This document shows positions 1 to 11,360 of a DNA stretch of 28,669 nucleotides, one piece after another. Each line of letters opens with the position of its first letter. Positions within the stretch are counted from its first letter, which is position 1. The notes under the pieces were generated by a model. The model saw nothing but the letters and a program-made list of their open reading frames with translations, made no database searches and had not been told where the DNA came from. The translations under genes and the position numbers were made by a program. Origin of the DNA: Ichthyosporea sp. XGB-2017a (lineage: Eukaryota > Opisthokonta > Ichthyosporea); assembly GCA_002811675.1 (NCBI GenBank), contig PDIM01010373.1, positions 172,477 to 201,145 of the forward strand, read 5' to 3'.

Positions 1-21
1 AGAAAAACAAAAAAAAAAGAT

Positions 22-62
<41 letters not shown>

Positions 63-419
63 AGAGTGAGAGAGAGAGGGGGGGGGAAAGAAATAAATAC
101 GTGAATTGATTTCAGATCTGATTCGGAAGAAGAGTGGTTTCTGTGACTAAATAACAGCGAAAGAAATATAGAAGGGATAGCCGATAGAGCTGATTGGTGT
201 TTTGTACTTCCCAGCCAGCACCTGTTTGTTTCCTTTTTACACCTGTTTCTTTCTTTTTTGTGTTTTCTTCGTGCATCGGTGATGCCTTCCTAACTCAGTT
301 TAACAAATATTATTTGAGGTTTGCCATGCACTTGTGATTTTCAGGCTTGATAGTACCTAAAGCTTTTAGAAAACAAAGAAGAAAAATAATACAAATACAA
401 TTACACACTGCAAAAAGAA
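1..419 (+). other. upstream region of the EGF/lipase gene
   Basis: This stretch carries no convincing coding frame. It opens with an A-rich run and a GA microsatellite (about 25-60), then a short G run near 79-86, followed by mixed AT-rich sequence with T-rich patches (about 232-262). It probably holds the promoter and 5' leader of the gene that starts at 420. No TATA box or other named element can be assigned with confidence. Confidence 0.5.
25..60. repeat. (GA)n microsatellite
   Basis: An uninterrupted alternating GA run of about 36 nt, followed by a second shorter GAGAGA run and a G homopolymer. It is a simple repeat, likely to vary in length between strains and prone to assembly error. 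Confidence 0.9.
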
Positions 420-3400
420 ATGGAGGAGAATTCAAATGCAAGTAAGTATGCAAAAGAAAAAGAAGGGAAATTCAGGCAGGATTCATAGACTTAATGAGCA
501 GTTAACTAACTTACAATTCTGAATTTTTTAGAGTTGTCCCCGGAAGACGACAGCAGCAAGTTTACCACCACGTCTGATGATGACAATCTTGACGACACTA
601 AGGAAAAAAAGGGATTTTGGACTGATCGCAAACTTATTATTGCTGGGGTTGTTGGGTTCATAATTGTGGCTCTGGCTATATGTATTCCCATAGGGATTAT
701 TTATGGTAGTAAGGACGATGATTCTTCAGACCCATCATATCATCCGTACTCCGCAACATCATCTTTGTCTCCTACAAGCGCCAATAACACATATATTCCA
801 GTTAACCCCGATGAGAATATGGGATGTCCATGGATATGGACACAGAATAAGCAAAAACTGTATTGTGGTGGTAATGGAAAGTGCAAGAATACTACAAGCG
901 AATGTCAATGCAATCCAGGATGGGGAGGAGAGAACTGCAACTGTCAAGTCTCTGCTGGAAATTTAGTTTGTTCCGGAAATGGATACTGCAATGGAGGTGG
1001 GGTCTGTGAATGTACCGATGGGTGGACAGGTACATTATGTGAGATTCCCTTGTGTCCCATGCATAATAATGCTGTTTGTTCAGGAAATGGATTTTGTGCT
1101 AGCAAATCGACAAACACAACTTCTAGCAGTAAGCCGTATTGCAAATGTACTCCAGGAAAGGATAATGAAGAAATTTACTTTGGAAATGATTGCTCATGTG
1201 ATAAGAGAAACTATCCTAATTTTAATACAAAGTATGGCAAATGTTCTAAAGGTGTAGTGACTTGTAACCAAGGCTATATTGGAAATTCGTGCCAAGCTGT
1301 AAATTCGGGTGAATGTCCTCGATTTAACCAAAAGATTTGCAATGGCCAGGGTGAATGCGATGTTCAAACCGGAAAGTGCACATGTAATCCCGGGTACTTA
1401 GACGTGGACTGCTCCGTTCCTGACTGTTCTGCTTTAGTGCCTGATTATTATGCAACCAATGCCTACGGAGTCAGGCAACCTCCGTGCTATGGTAATGGTA
1501 ATTGTGTTGGGCCAAATAAGTGCGAGTGTTATAAAGGATATGGTGGAGCTGATTGCTCGTGCCCTTCAAGTAACGCCAATGAGTGTTCCGATTTGGGGAT
1601 CTGCCGAGCAGGTGCTTGCTTATGTCGGGAAGGCCACTATGGTAAAGATTGTACTAGCACAGAAGCCTTCAACCCAATACTGGCGTACGAATTTGCTTTG
1701 TACTCTTGGGCGGCCTCCCATGGAAATGAATATCAGCACTGGATTAAAAACAAAACTTGCTTCCACAAGAAAGAGAGTTACTGTATCGAGCCCAATGCAT
1801 ATGCCCTAGTTAAAAACGAGATCTTAACCGAGTCTTTTGTTGAAAAAAGAATTGAAAACTCTCTATATAGCAGTGGCGCGGTCATTATCATTAACCCAAC
1901 AAAGAAAAGAATAGTTCTAGTTCCTCAGTACGGAACGAAAGATTCGCTGTCCAATGTCGCTGAATTTTTTTATCCAGGAACTAAACAGTATAAAAACATT
2001 GCTGGGGCTAAAGTTCAAATTCTTTTGTACGATTTATACCACAATATGGCAAATGACATAAGGTCTGCGTTATCTGACGCTATGAAAAACCCTTTGTACA
2101 AGGACTACACCTTGCACGTTACTGGATTTTCTTCAGGTGCGGTCGTAGCCACGTATGCGATATTGGATCTTCTTGATAACGGAATGCAGGTAAAAACCCC
2201 ATTTTACAATTTTGAAAGCCTGAGGCCTGGTAATTACTTGTTCAGTAGCTTCTTTGAAGACAAAGTAAAAGGTGCCTTCCGGATAACACACGAAAAAGAT
2301 ATGTTTGTGCTCTATCCCCCCCGCTCCTTAGGATATTATCATGTTGGTGAGGAAGCCTATTTGTACAACCAAGATTGGTATTCGCTCTGGCGAATGTGTG
2401 GCAATATGGGAGAATCCCCACAGCCATTTTGCTCTGCTTCCCAAAGTTTACTCTTGATGAACACCAAGGCGCATTTTAATACTATTTTCAACATGCCCGT
2501 ATGTGCAGGGAACAAAGAAGCTGATTATACTTGTCCTTCAACAGCATTGCCCCCACAGAATAAGAACTCTCACGCTCCATGCGTTCCTTGCTCCGGTCAT
2601 GGTAAGTGTGATTCTAAAACTGGAAAGTGCCTTTGTGACGAAGGGTGGGCTAGATATAGCCCCGATTGCAGTCAAGCGACATGTAAGAAAACTTCCGTAG
2701 GTCTCTCCAGTATGGTTTGCTATGGGCATGGCAAGTGCACAGGATATGAGCAGTGTACATGTAATTTAGGCTATGGATCTGACTGTTTGTGCCCATCTGC
2801 TGATATTAGCCAAGAATGCACAAAGAATGGCAAATGTGGAGGAAATGGAGAGGTGGTGTATTGTGTTTGCAATGCTGGCACCTGGGGACCGGGTTGCTCA
2901 GTTGGAACAACTTCCGCCACCCTCACAAAGCCGTATGACGGATATTTGGCTGAAGCAAATTTATTGCTGGCTATGTATAGCAATATGTCTACTCTGGCTA
3001 TTCAAAGTTGGCAATGTGGTGCCCCATATGCTGACTTATGTGATAAATATTGGCCAAAGATATCTGATTTCAAAGTTTTGGGTGTTCATGAGACGCTTCT
3101 ACAATCAATGTGTTTCACAGGATCTTCCAAAAAATTGCAAAAAATATTTGTGGTTTGCCGCTTTGCTAATCAGTTCCTGAACTATGTGGAGTCAGCAGCA
3201 GCTTTTCTGTTTGCGTATGATGATGAAAAGGCTCCGGGCGCGTTGGTTCACATTGGCTTCAAATCTATGTTTTCAAAAAAACTACAGGACGCTGTGTTAC
3301 ATGATGTGAAAGCCCTGAAATCGAACGGTGATAAAGCGTCGTATGGTATTGTTACGACCGGCTATGGAGTAGGTGGGTGCCTGGCAATGTTTGCTGCTCT

Positions 3401-4913
3401 TCATTTAACCGAAAATGGCGTAAAGGTTGAGCTGGTGGAAACTTTTGGATCTCTTCGGCTTGGAAACGACGTGTTTGCCAAATATTACTGGTCAAAATTA
3501 CCAAACACTCATAGAATAACTTTCCAAGACGATATTACGCCACACCTCATTCCAAGAGCAGCTGGTTATCATCACGTTCCAAATGAAATGTGGGCCAACT
3601 ATGATGTAACAGGGAAGACTGCAATGACTTATTGCATTCCGTCGGGTGAAGATCCCGACTGCTCATTATCAGTGCCATTCTGGAAACTATTGTGGACTAA
3701 TCCCAGAAAAATGTTAATTGATCTACCTCTCTGTGACAAGCACGTTACCAGTGACTGCCCAGTTACTGGGTGTCAAATCTGCAGTGGAAAGGGTAGTTGC
3801 AAAAATAAGAAATGTCAATGTGTGAACGGATGGGGAGGTTATGATTGTAGCACTCCTTTGTGCGACAGTGGCTGTAACGTGGACAACTTGCAAGGGGCCT
3901 GTGTAGACGGAAATGTTTGTCGATGTGCTCTTGGCTGGGGAGGAACAGACAACTGTGAATGCCCTTCCGTTGTTGCTACCAAAGCATGTAGTGGAAAAGG
4001 CAAGTGTTCAAATGCACAATGTTCTTGCGATTCAGGTTATACAGGGCGAGCGTGTGAATTTTCCACTCCTAAAACTCCCTTCAACCAAACTCAAAGTGTC
4101 CTTATGTTAAAGCTTTCTATTTTGGCAACAGAACCTCTGGATAAGATAAAGATTTGGCAATGTGAAATGTGTCAAGATAATAGTATTATCAGTAGTGGAA
4201 TCACATATATTGACTCTGCTGTAGACTCTAGCACAAAAAGTCAGACTGTTGTCCTTGTTTCAACCGGATTAAAATCCATTTTTATTTTAACCGCCTGGGG
4301 TGATTCTTTTATGAGCTTTATTCAGAAACTTGATGCTGCATTGATTCCCTGGACTTATAACTACGCGGAATATCCACAAATTGCTTCTGTTAGAGTTCAT
4401 AAGGGTATTTATGGGGCGTATATGAACACTCAGTCAAAGATTATAAGGGCGACTATGACTGCAGTTCAAAAGCAGTTGCCAGACTACGAAATTGCTGTTG
4501 CGGGATATGGTCTAGGAGGTGCTCTTGCAACTATCGCAGCAATTGACCTTGGTATTTTTGGTATCAAATTTGGGTCAATGCCATCCTACTTTTATAATAT
4601 TCCTCGAGTTGGGAATTACCAATTCGTCAACTTATTCAAATACTTTGTGCCCAATTCTTTCCGGGTTGTACAAAACAATGATATGACCAGCCGGTCTCCA
4701 CCGAGGTTTATGGGCTACTGGCATATCCCTGTCGAGATGTTTATAAAGCCGGTCCCTTCGAAAGATAACTTGGGTGGATATCAAATATACTACTGCAATG
4801 AAAGTGGGGAAGACAAGCAGTGTTCTCTAGGAATTGGGTGGTGGAAGCTTAGAGGTAAGGAGCCCACAGACCTCATACCCATACTTGCAGATGCTAGGTT
4901 TGCACCAGTGTAA
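420..4913 (+). CDS. membrane-anchored EGF-repeat protein with three class 3 lipase-like domains
   Basis: Two exons, 420-441 and 532-4913, give 1467 residues. The frame in exon 2 has no early ATG; an ATG at 420 joins it through a 90-nt intron with GTAAGT donor, a TTAACTAAC branch site near 500 and TTTTTAG acceptor. The acidic N-terminus is followed by one hydrophobic segment (about residues 40-65), so a type II signal anchor with a large outer part is likely. The order is then about seven EGF-like Cys-rich modules (106-380), lipase-like domain 1 (384-663), three EGF modules (691-799), lipase-like 2 (808-1075), three EGF modules (1084-1184) and lipase-like 3 (1190-1467). Domain 1 has GFSSG with Ser541, Asp597 before a PP pair and His611 in GYYH, a full triad. 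Domains 2 and 3 have GYGVG and GYGLG, with Gly953 and Gly1334 in place of the serine, while the Asp and His positions remain. The substrate is unknown; cell-surface binding or lipid hydrolysis is inference. Confidence 0.88.
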
Positions 4914-5025
4914 AAGGTTGACACCGGAACCGAATTTCAAAAGCGAGACGAAAAAAAAACAAAAAAAAGTAATCATAAAGACAAGACAAAAGACAACACC
5001 TTTCTTTGTACAGTAAAAAAACAAA

Positions 5026-5031
5026 AATAAA
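5026..5031 (+). terminator. AATAAA poly(A) signal of the EGF/lipase gene
   Basis: A canonical AATAAA about 113 nt after the stop codon of the EGF/lipase gene and well before the next start at 5153. It is the best candidate for 3' end formation of that mRNA. Confidence 0.5.
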
Positions 5032-5152
5032 AATGGCCGCAAATTTCAAATTTCTGTTTTAGTTTTCACTTTTTTTTGCGGCTCCCTGCGTGTGCGCGGT
5101 TTTAGTGTTTTAAGAGATTTCTTCATTTCGGAGTTAAGTTTTTGATTTAAGT

Positions 5153-5724
5153 ATGCCGTATGTTTTGTTGTCCACCCAAGTGAGATTAGAACTCGGTAAG
5201 TATGACTGCTCTATGCTATGGCTTTACATTCGAGGGTTAGTTATTGAAATCCTCCCCCGACTTTTTTTTGACTCATTGATTTTAAAAAAGGGCCTACTGT
5301 GTGTGGAGATGAGTTTGCTGATCCTGCTCTTATGTCGAAACTGGGTGCTTATCGAAGTGAAAAACCGGGTGATAATTTGTAAGTAAGCGTGAATGGCGAA
5401 TGGTAACTGGCATATTGCTTTTGAGTTTTGATTTTTTTATGATTTTTCTAACGAGCTTGCTGGGGGTATAAAGTGCAAACTACTGCTGTGATGAACCTCC
5501 CCGTATGGTCATGAACCGCTTGGAAAAGCTGGATTTTAAACTAGTGGGACAGGTAGTTTCTTTTGTACTCGCTAAACATTTGTTTATGTATATGAACAGC
5601 TTCGAAATCACGGAAATACTAATTCAAACTCATGTATTCTGATAAAATGTCATAGAGTGGTTCAGGTCAGACAATAGTTTGGACATTCTACCGTGAAGAG
5701 AACATAGGCAAGGGTGGTGATTAG
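5153..5724 (+). CDS. GCHFR: GTP cyclohydrolase I feedback regulatory protein (GFRP)
   Basis: Four short exons (5153-5195, 5291-5378, 5474-5552, 5656-5724) join to 92 residues; animal GFRP has 84. Introns of 95, 95 and 103 nt begin with GTAAGT, GTAAGT and GTAGTT. The protein starts MPYVLLSTQVRLELGPT, close to mammalian MPYLLISTQIRMEVGPT. Further matches are GDE..DP.LM..LGA (exon 2), DEPPRMVMNRLEKLDF (exon 3; DDPPRIVLDKLERRGF in mammals) and GQTIVW (exon 4; GQTLVW). Every exon junction keeps the same spacing as the mammalian protein, which fixed the splice sites. In animals GFRP binds GTP cyclohydrolase I as a pentamer and passes on inhibition by tetrahydrobiopterin and activation by phenylalanine. 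The extra C-terminal tail is about eight residues. It is convergent with the kinase gene, the stops 151 nt apart. The homology reading is strong; the regulatory role here is inferred. Confidence 0.88.
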
Positions 5725-5743
5725 ATTTAGTCGTTGACTATTG

Positions 5744-5749
5744 TTTATT
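5744..5749 (-). terminator. AATAAA poly(A) signal of the CDKL-like kinase
   Basis: AATAAA on the minus strand about 127 nt after the kinase stop and only 20 nt beyond the end of the GFRP coding region, so the kinase mRNA probably ends at or just inside the GFRP terminal exon. Confidence 0.45.
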
Positions 5750-5875
5750 GACTTGACAACAAGAGTGAAATCACGACGCTGACCTGCATGGCGAAATGTG
5801 CCATGGCCAGCAACCCATACCTCAGCTGCTTTCTGTATTATAGAACGCTGATAGGGCAGCATAGACACTCGCGCC

Positions 5876-7425
5876 TTATACTTCGTCCGTGGAGCGGCGA
5901 TTGCCGTTGCCGTTGATGTTAACAGGATTCATGGACAGCATCTGGAGTGGCGTTAGAAGATAAAATTGTAATAGTTAGTATAATACAATATAGGAGCTGT
6001 AGTTTGATGATTATAGAATAAACATACCTGTCTTGATTTTGTTCTCTGTACAGTCTTCAATGACGTTGAGTAAGATTTAGGCGTAGAAGAACAGTTCACC
6101 TTCGGGAATTTCTCCCGAGAATTTGGCTTAGTGCCCAATTTCTTGTTCAAGAAAACGGGAGTTTGCTGTCGCGTCATTTTCATACTTTGAGATGAAGAGC
6201 TTTTTGAGAGAAAAGGCAGCCGGGAACTTCTCTCGGGTGACTTATTGTCAGCAAACTTATGGTTGGTTGCTTTTCTTATTTTCACTTTTTTTACATTACC
6301 ATCTTCAGTCTCTACACCCGAGTCATATCCTTCCTCTACAATAGGAAAATGAGTATTTTCCGCCTTACATGAGCTTAGCTGTGAGCTCCCTGTTCTTTCA
6401 GGCAATTTCACAGAATCGCATGCCTTAAGCGAATCCGAGCACTTCATATCATTCGCCCTAAAGACCAGTGGTTTGTGATGCGGTTTTAGTGAAACATCAC
6501 CAAGCAAAGGTTTGAGATCACTTTCCATATTAGATGCAAAATTATGCATGGTGAAGTATTGATGGTTCAATGCGTCACTAGCAGACGGCCTGTCCTCCTG
6601 GTCCAAAATCATAAGGAATTTCATAAATTCGACTGCTTCGGGCTGCTCAGGAAGCAAACTATCAAGAGACTGCCTTGCGGTAATCATTGGTATTTTTTGC
6701 TTTCTCATATATCTGTTGGCACCAAATGCCTCACAGTGTCTCCGGGGGAGCTCTCCAAAAACGGAAACAATTCTGTGTAATTGATCAATGTCAGAGCTGC
6801 CTGGAAATATTGGGACTCCAGCAAGCAATTCATACACTAGACAACCCAAAGCCCAAATATCTACTCCAGGTCCATAAGTTAGATCTCCCACAAGTAGCTC
6901 TGGTGCGCGATACCATCTCGTTGCGACGTAATCTGTGTAAGGAAGGGGATTCAGCTCTTCATGTTCATGAAGCGCTCGTGCAAAACCGAAGTCACAAAGC
7001 TTTATCAGTCCTGCATTGCTAACTAAAATATTTTCTGGCTTTATATCTCTATGTACAATTCTTCTGGAATGCAAGAATTCGATTGCCTTGCATATCTGGA
7101 AAAGGTATTTTTTCACCGTTCTATTACCCAGAACATCTCTATTCACTTTTTCACAAAATTGAAGCAACGTTTGGTCCATTAGTTCGAATACAATGTGAAT
7201 CTTCCGGTGCCATCTGAAAGCTGAGTGAACTTCAACAACGAAAGGATGACGACAAAATTTCAAGAGTTTAAGCTCCCTCATTGCTATCCTTTTATCCCTT
7301 TCGTCTGTATCAGAACTATTGAACTTCTTAATAGCTACAAGATTCCCATTAACCCTGTGTCTACATTTTAACACCAGGCCATAAGCCCCCTCCCCCAAAA
7401 CGGACAACGTTGTGTATTTGTCCAT
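5876..7425 (-). CDS. CDKL-like serine/threonine protein kinase
   Basis: Exons 7425-6028 and 5941-5876 encode 487 residues. The open frame extends 17 codons further upstream but without an ATG; the first ATG gives MDKYTTLSVLGEGAYGLV, aligning with the usual CDKL start. Seen: glycine loop GEGAYG (11-16), AIKK with Lys33, KRIAMRE (45-51, the CDKL form of the PSTAIRE-type helix), HRDIKPEN with Asp127, DFG at 145-147 and a TDY activation motif at 164-166 followed by VATRWYRAPE. These place it with CDKL1/2/3-like kinases of the CMGC group. Residues from about 290 on are a Ser/Lys/Thr-rich tail without a recognised domain. The terminal intron (6027-5942, 86 nt) has a GTATGT donor and an exact TACTAAC branch site near 5975; without splicing the frame ends in an unlikely Tyr/Phe-rich tail. 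Several CDKL kinases act at cilia, but nothing here shows that. Confidence 0.9.
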
Positions 7426-8872
7426 TATTACCCATTGCCCATTCACACGTGTTGTAATCAATCCAATTGCTTTCAAAATAAATCAAAAAAAAAATAAAAA
7501 AAGAAAGAGAGATTTAACATCAGCACTTTTCTCTCATAAATCTTCAATTAAAGGAGCACTGGTGAGCACAATCGAACGACATGCAGACTGAGTACGCACT
7601 TTTATTATTAGCTGAGGGCAGGCGCTGCTATAAATTACATCTGCAATTATTGAGCGAAGCGCAGCGTAGCGTTTTTTCTCTCATCAGCTCAGGTCCTTTT
7701 GACGGTCAATTTTTTGGAGGATATATTGCAAATGCAGCCCTCTGATTGGATAAAACTCCCATCCCCTCAAAATTATGCTTCTCAAAACTGGGTCCCTTAC
7801 ACAAGCTTCGCTCGTCCACACTTGCTGTGAGTAGCTATTTTAAATAGTTTGCATTTCGTACAGTCGATGTGTATATATATAATTCACGCACTTATAACTT
7901 TCCTTTATATATAATGAAGGAGTCGTGGCGCATGCGTAATCTTAAATCAAATAGTGACTAATTATATTAATGTAGTTATAAGCTGCAGCTTGGATCGCTC
8001 CTCAAATATATATATGTGCGCACGCGCCCGCATTTCACACATATTTCGATTATTATAAAAGTATAAATTATAAAGCATATCATGCATGAATGACTCAACA
8101 TGGCCTGCATCTAGTCAACGTAGCTAATTATAAAATAAATAACAAATATTTGTTTATCTCCTGTGCCAAATATAGGCCCTATCTACTTCCATAAATGGCA
8201 AAATATAGACTCTGATTTACCATATTTGTCTCACCGAGATCAGGGGCCGGACGACCCCGCGCGCCGAGTGTCATGTAGTACTTGGATTGTTATATGAAAC
8301 TTTTATTATATAATTTATAGGTCTAAAATCATTATTATATAATATAATTGTTACTTTAGTTCACCCATATTGTCGATCAACTAGCTGTATAACTAGAATG
8401 TTTGACAAATTATTGAGCAGCTTCTGAGCGACACAGACAAAATATAAGCCGCTCCTTGAAACAGCTTCTCCTGTTCTGCTGGTGTCCGATTCACTCATTC
8501 GGCTGGGTTTGATGCTCAGGTGTGAATTTTGTGTGATAAAAATGGGTTTGCTACTAAATTGGCTCAAGATTCAGGCACGAATAACAGCTGTTCCCGCAGA
8601 CCAAAAAGGTATATTTTTTTGAAAAAGTATATCTTTTCTTTGTTTTGACATTTGGAAACGTCTTCAAACCTCTTTTTGCACTTTATTGACCCTGCTTAAC
8701 AAGCCAGTAGACAACACTACTGGTCCTGGGGCATAACACAAGGACATTCGGGGAGGAAACAGTCTTACTCAAAGTCGTCTGCATCCCAACAGCCATGTAG
8801 TTGGACAAGTCCATGCTGGCACATGGCAGGGCTGTTTCAAACACCTCCTCGGAGTTGGCTGGATTGGTTGCG

Positions 8873-8911
8873 GAATTTTGATTTTTTTTCTCGAAGTTTC
8901 GAAAAAATTTC
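8873..8911 (+). promoter_or_regulatory. possible heat-shock element
   Basis: The sequence reads GAA..TTG, then GAA (8893-8895), two bases, TTC (8898-8900), and later TTTC (8908-8911). HSF sites are alternating GAA and TTC units at 5-base spacing; two units fit exactly and flanking ones are imperfect. It lies about 310 nt before the Hsp70 start, a reasonable promoter position. The match is short and the region is AT-rich, so chance is possible. Confidence 0.35.
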
Positions 8912-8920
8912 GATCAGCTG

Positions 8921-9145
8921 TTTTTTGTTTTTGTTTTTGTTTTTGTGTTTGTGTTTTTGTTTTTGTGTTTGTGTTTGATTTTTTTTGTTTTTTCTTTGTT
9001 TCAATTTTCAATTTTCTTTTCTATGGCATTTTGTATGGGCTGGGGCTCATTTTTTTCTTTTTTTTTTCTTTCTTTTTTTTTCTTTCTTTTTTTTTCTCTT
9101 TCAATTCTTCCTGCTTTTCTTTTTTCTTTTTGTTTGTTTTGTTGG
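8921..9145 (+). repeat. T-rich leader with TTTTTG and TTTTTC simple repeats
   Basis: From about 8921 to 9000 the sequence is built of TTTTTG, TGTTTG and TTTTTGTT units; from 9050 to 9105 it becomes runs of T broken by single C. Similar but shorter T-rich stretches precede the PX-RhoGAP start (14085-14235). They probably belong to core promoters or 5' leaders. Confidence 0.7.
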
Positions 9146-9216
9146 ATGAAGATTTTGAATTCAGATTTATATGTCGGTGTAGATTTGTAATCTTTATTTG
9201 TTATTATTAATTGACA

Positions 9217-11274
9217 ATGGCTGCTTCGCTAGCTGTTGGTATTGATTTGGGTACCACTTACTCGTGTGTGGGTGTTTTCCAACACGGAAAGGTGGAAATC
9301 ATTGCGAATGACCAGGGTAACAGAACCACCCCTAGTTATGTTGCTTTCACTGATACTGAGCGTCTCATTGGAGATGCTGCTAAGAACCAGGTGGCAATGA
9401 ATCCCCACAACTCTGTCTTTGATGCTAAGCGTCTTATCGGACGACGATTTGAAGATTCCGTTGTCCAGGCAGATATGGTAAGTTCCGAGCCTTTCTAGAT
9501 AAGACTGTTGATTTTAATTTCGAATGCTAATGCAATGTGTCTGCACTTTTTGTTCCATTTGTAGAAACACTGGCCATTCAAGGTTCTTGCCAAGGATAAC
9601 AAACCTTGCATCCAGGTAGAATACAAAGGTGAAACCAAGACCTTCTCTGCGGAGGAAATTTCTTCTATGATTTTAGTAAAGATGAAGGAGACTGCTGAGG
9701 CATACCTCGGAAAGACTGTCCAGAATGCCGTTATTACCGTGCCTGCTTATTTCAACGATTCCCAGAGACAAGCTACAAAAGATGCTGGTGCCATTTCTGG
9801 TTTGAATGTTCTTCGTATTATTAACGAACCCACTGCTGCTGCTATTGCTTATGGACTTGACAAGAAAGTCACAGGGGAGAAGAATGTTCTCATTTTCGAT
9901 TTAGGTGGTGGAACTTTTGATGTTTCTATCTTGGCTATTGAGGACGGAATTTTTGAAGTTAAGTCCACTGCTGGTGATACTCACTTGGGTGGTGAAGATT
10001 TTGATAACCGTCTTGTCAACCATTTTGTGCAAGAATTCAAGCGCAAGAACAAGAAAGATCTAACTACTAATGCCAGGGCTCTTCGTCGTTTGAGAACTGC
10101 TTGTGAAAGAGCTAAGAGAACCTTGTCTTCTTCCACCCAGGCCAGTGTTGAAATTGATTCTTTGTTTGAAGGTATTGATTTTTACACTTCTATTACTCGT
10201 GCGAGATTTGAAGAACTTTGCTCTGATCTTTTTCGAGGAACTTTGGAGCCCGTAGAGAAAGCCCTTCGGGATGCTAAGATGGATAAAGGAGCAGTGTCCG
10301 AAGTTGTTCTTGTTGGGGGATCGACCCGTATCCCTAAAGTCCAAAAGTTGCTCCAGGACTTCTTCAATGGAAAGGAGTTGAACAAGTCAATCAACCCTGA
10401 TGAAGCCGTTGCCTATGGTGCCGCAGTTCAGGCGGCTATTCTTAGTGGAGACAAGAGTGAGGAAGTGTCCGACCTCCTGTTGTTGGATGTTACCCCCCTT
10501 TCCTTAGGTCTTGAGACTGCTGGAGGTGTCATGACTGCTTTGATTAAGAGAAACACCACTATTCCCACCAAAGCTACCCAAACCTTCTCTACCTATGCTG
10601 ATAACCAGCCAGGTGTACTTATCCAGGTATATGAAGGTGAGCGTTCGATGACTAAGGATAACAATTTGCTCGGCAAATTCGAGCTTTCAGGAATCCCACC
10701 TGCCCCTCGTGGTGTTCCTCAAATCGAGGTTACTTTCGATATCGATGCTAATGGTATCTTGAATGTTAACGCCTGTGATAAGAGCACAGGTAAGGCAAAT
10801 AAGATCACTATTACCAATGACAAAGGACGTCTTAGTAAAGATGATATCGAAAGAATGGTAGCGGAAGCTGAGAAATTTAAAGATGAAGATGAAAAAAATC
10901 GCGACAGAATTTCTGCCAAGAATGGTCTGGAGTCATATGCCTTCAACATAAAGAATACCCTGGACGATGAAAAGTTGAAAGACAAGATTGACGAAGGAGA
11001 TAAAAAGACTATCAACGACAAAGTTAACGAAGTCATTGAATGGATGGATGCCAATGCTTCTGCTGAGAAAGAAGAGTTCGAGCACAAGCAAAAGGAGCTT
11101 GAAGAGATTTGTAACCCGATTATTAGCAAGCTGTACGCCCAGGCTGGTGGTGCTCCTGGTGGTATGCCCGGTAGTATGCCTGGTGGTATGCCTGGTGGAT
11201 TTCCCGGAGGAGCTGGTGGCCCTACTCCTGACGCGGGAGCTGGTCCAGGACCTACTATTGAAGAGGTTGATTAA
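9217..11274 (+). CDS. HSP70: cytosolic Hsp70 chaperone
   Basis: Exons 9217-9477 and 9565-11274 encode 656 residues. The intron (87 nt, GTAAGT to TTTGTAG) joins QADM to KHWPF, as in other Hsp70s. The start is the ATG two codons inside an open frame that begins with TTG. Seen in order: [12 protein letters not shown] near residue 9, the nucleotide-binding motifs [12 protein letters not shown] and [13 protein letters not shown], the substrate-binding domain, a helical lid, a Gly-Met-Pro-rich linker with GGMPG repeats, and the terminal EEVD that binds TPR co-chaperones and marks the cytosolic/nuclear class. No signal or transit peptide is present. It folds and refolds proteins using ATP with J-proteins and exchange factors. 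A possible heat-shock element lies upstream. Whether it is the heat-inducible or constitutive copy cannot be told from the sequence. Confidence 0.98.
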
Positions 11275-11360
11275 ATTGCTCTTTGTTAATCTATGCCTTT
11301 TCGAGATTTGAATTCTGTGATGCCTTCGGCCATTTATTATTCGTTTTGCTTTGATTTAAT

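Larger units (their letters stand above)
7426..9216. other. long divergent spacer between kinase and Hsp70 genes
   Basis: About 1.8 kb without a convincing gene. It should contain both promoters. The left part is AT-rich with TATATA runs (7871-7880, 7905-7914, 8006-8014), a GCGAAGCGCAGCGTAGCG patch near 7653 and an inverted CCAAT motif near 7743. A short GC-rich island lies near 8242-8268. The right part (8881-9150) is strongly T-rich and leads into Hsp70. Open frames of 60 to 110 codons here lack ATG starts or are Phe-runs from T-tracts. Confidence 0.6.

Noticed and set aside
5553-5677. Alternative GFRP ends: reading through 5553, or using the acceptor at 5599
   Set aside because: Both give C-termini unlike GFRP and of different length; the acceptor at 5655 restores GQTIVW at the same spacing as in mammals.
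7426-7476. N-terminal extension of the kinase frame by 17 codons
   Set aside because: It begins at TTG, has no ATG, and the ATG at 7425 gives the start usual for CDKL kinases.
8542-8880. Possible small spliced gene starting at 8542 (MGLLLNWLK...)
   Set aside because: One plausible donor but no downstream exon that resembles a known family; the continuation runs into the T-rich Hsp70 leader.
8878-9210. Phe-rich frames across the T-tract before Hsp70
   Set aside because: Homopolymer and simple-repeat translation only; starts mostly in non-coding sequence.
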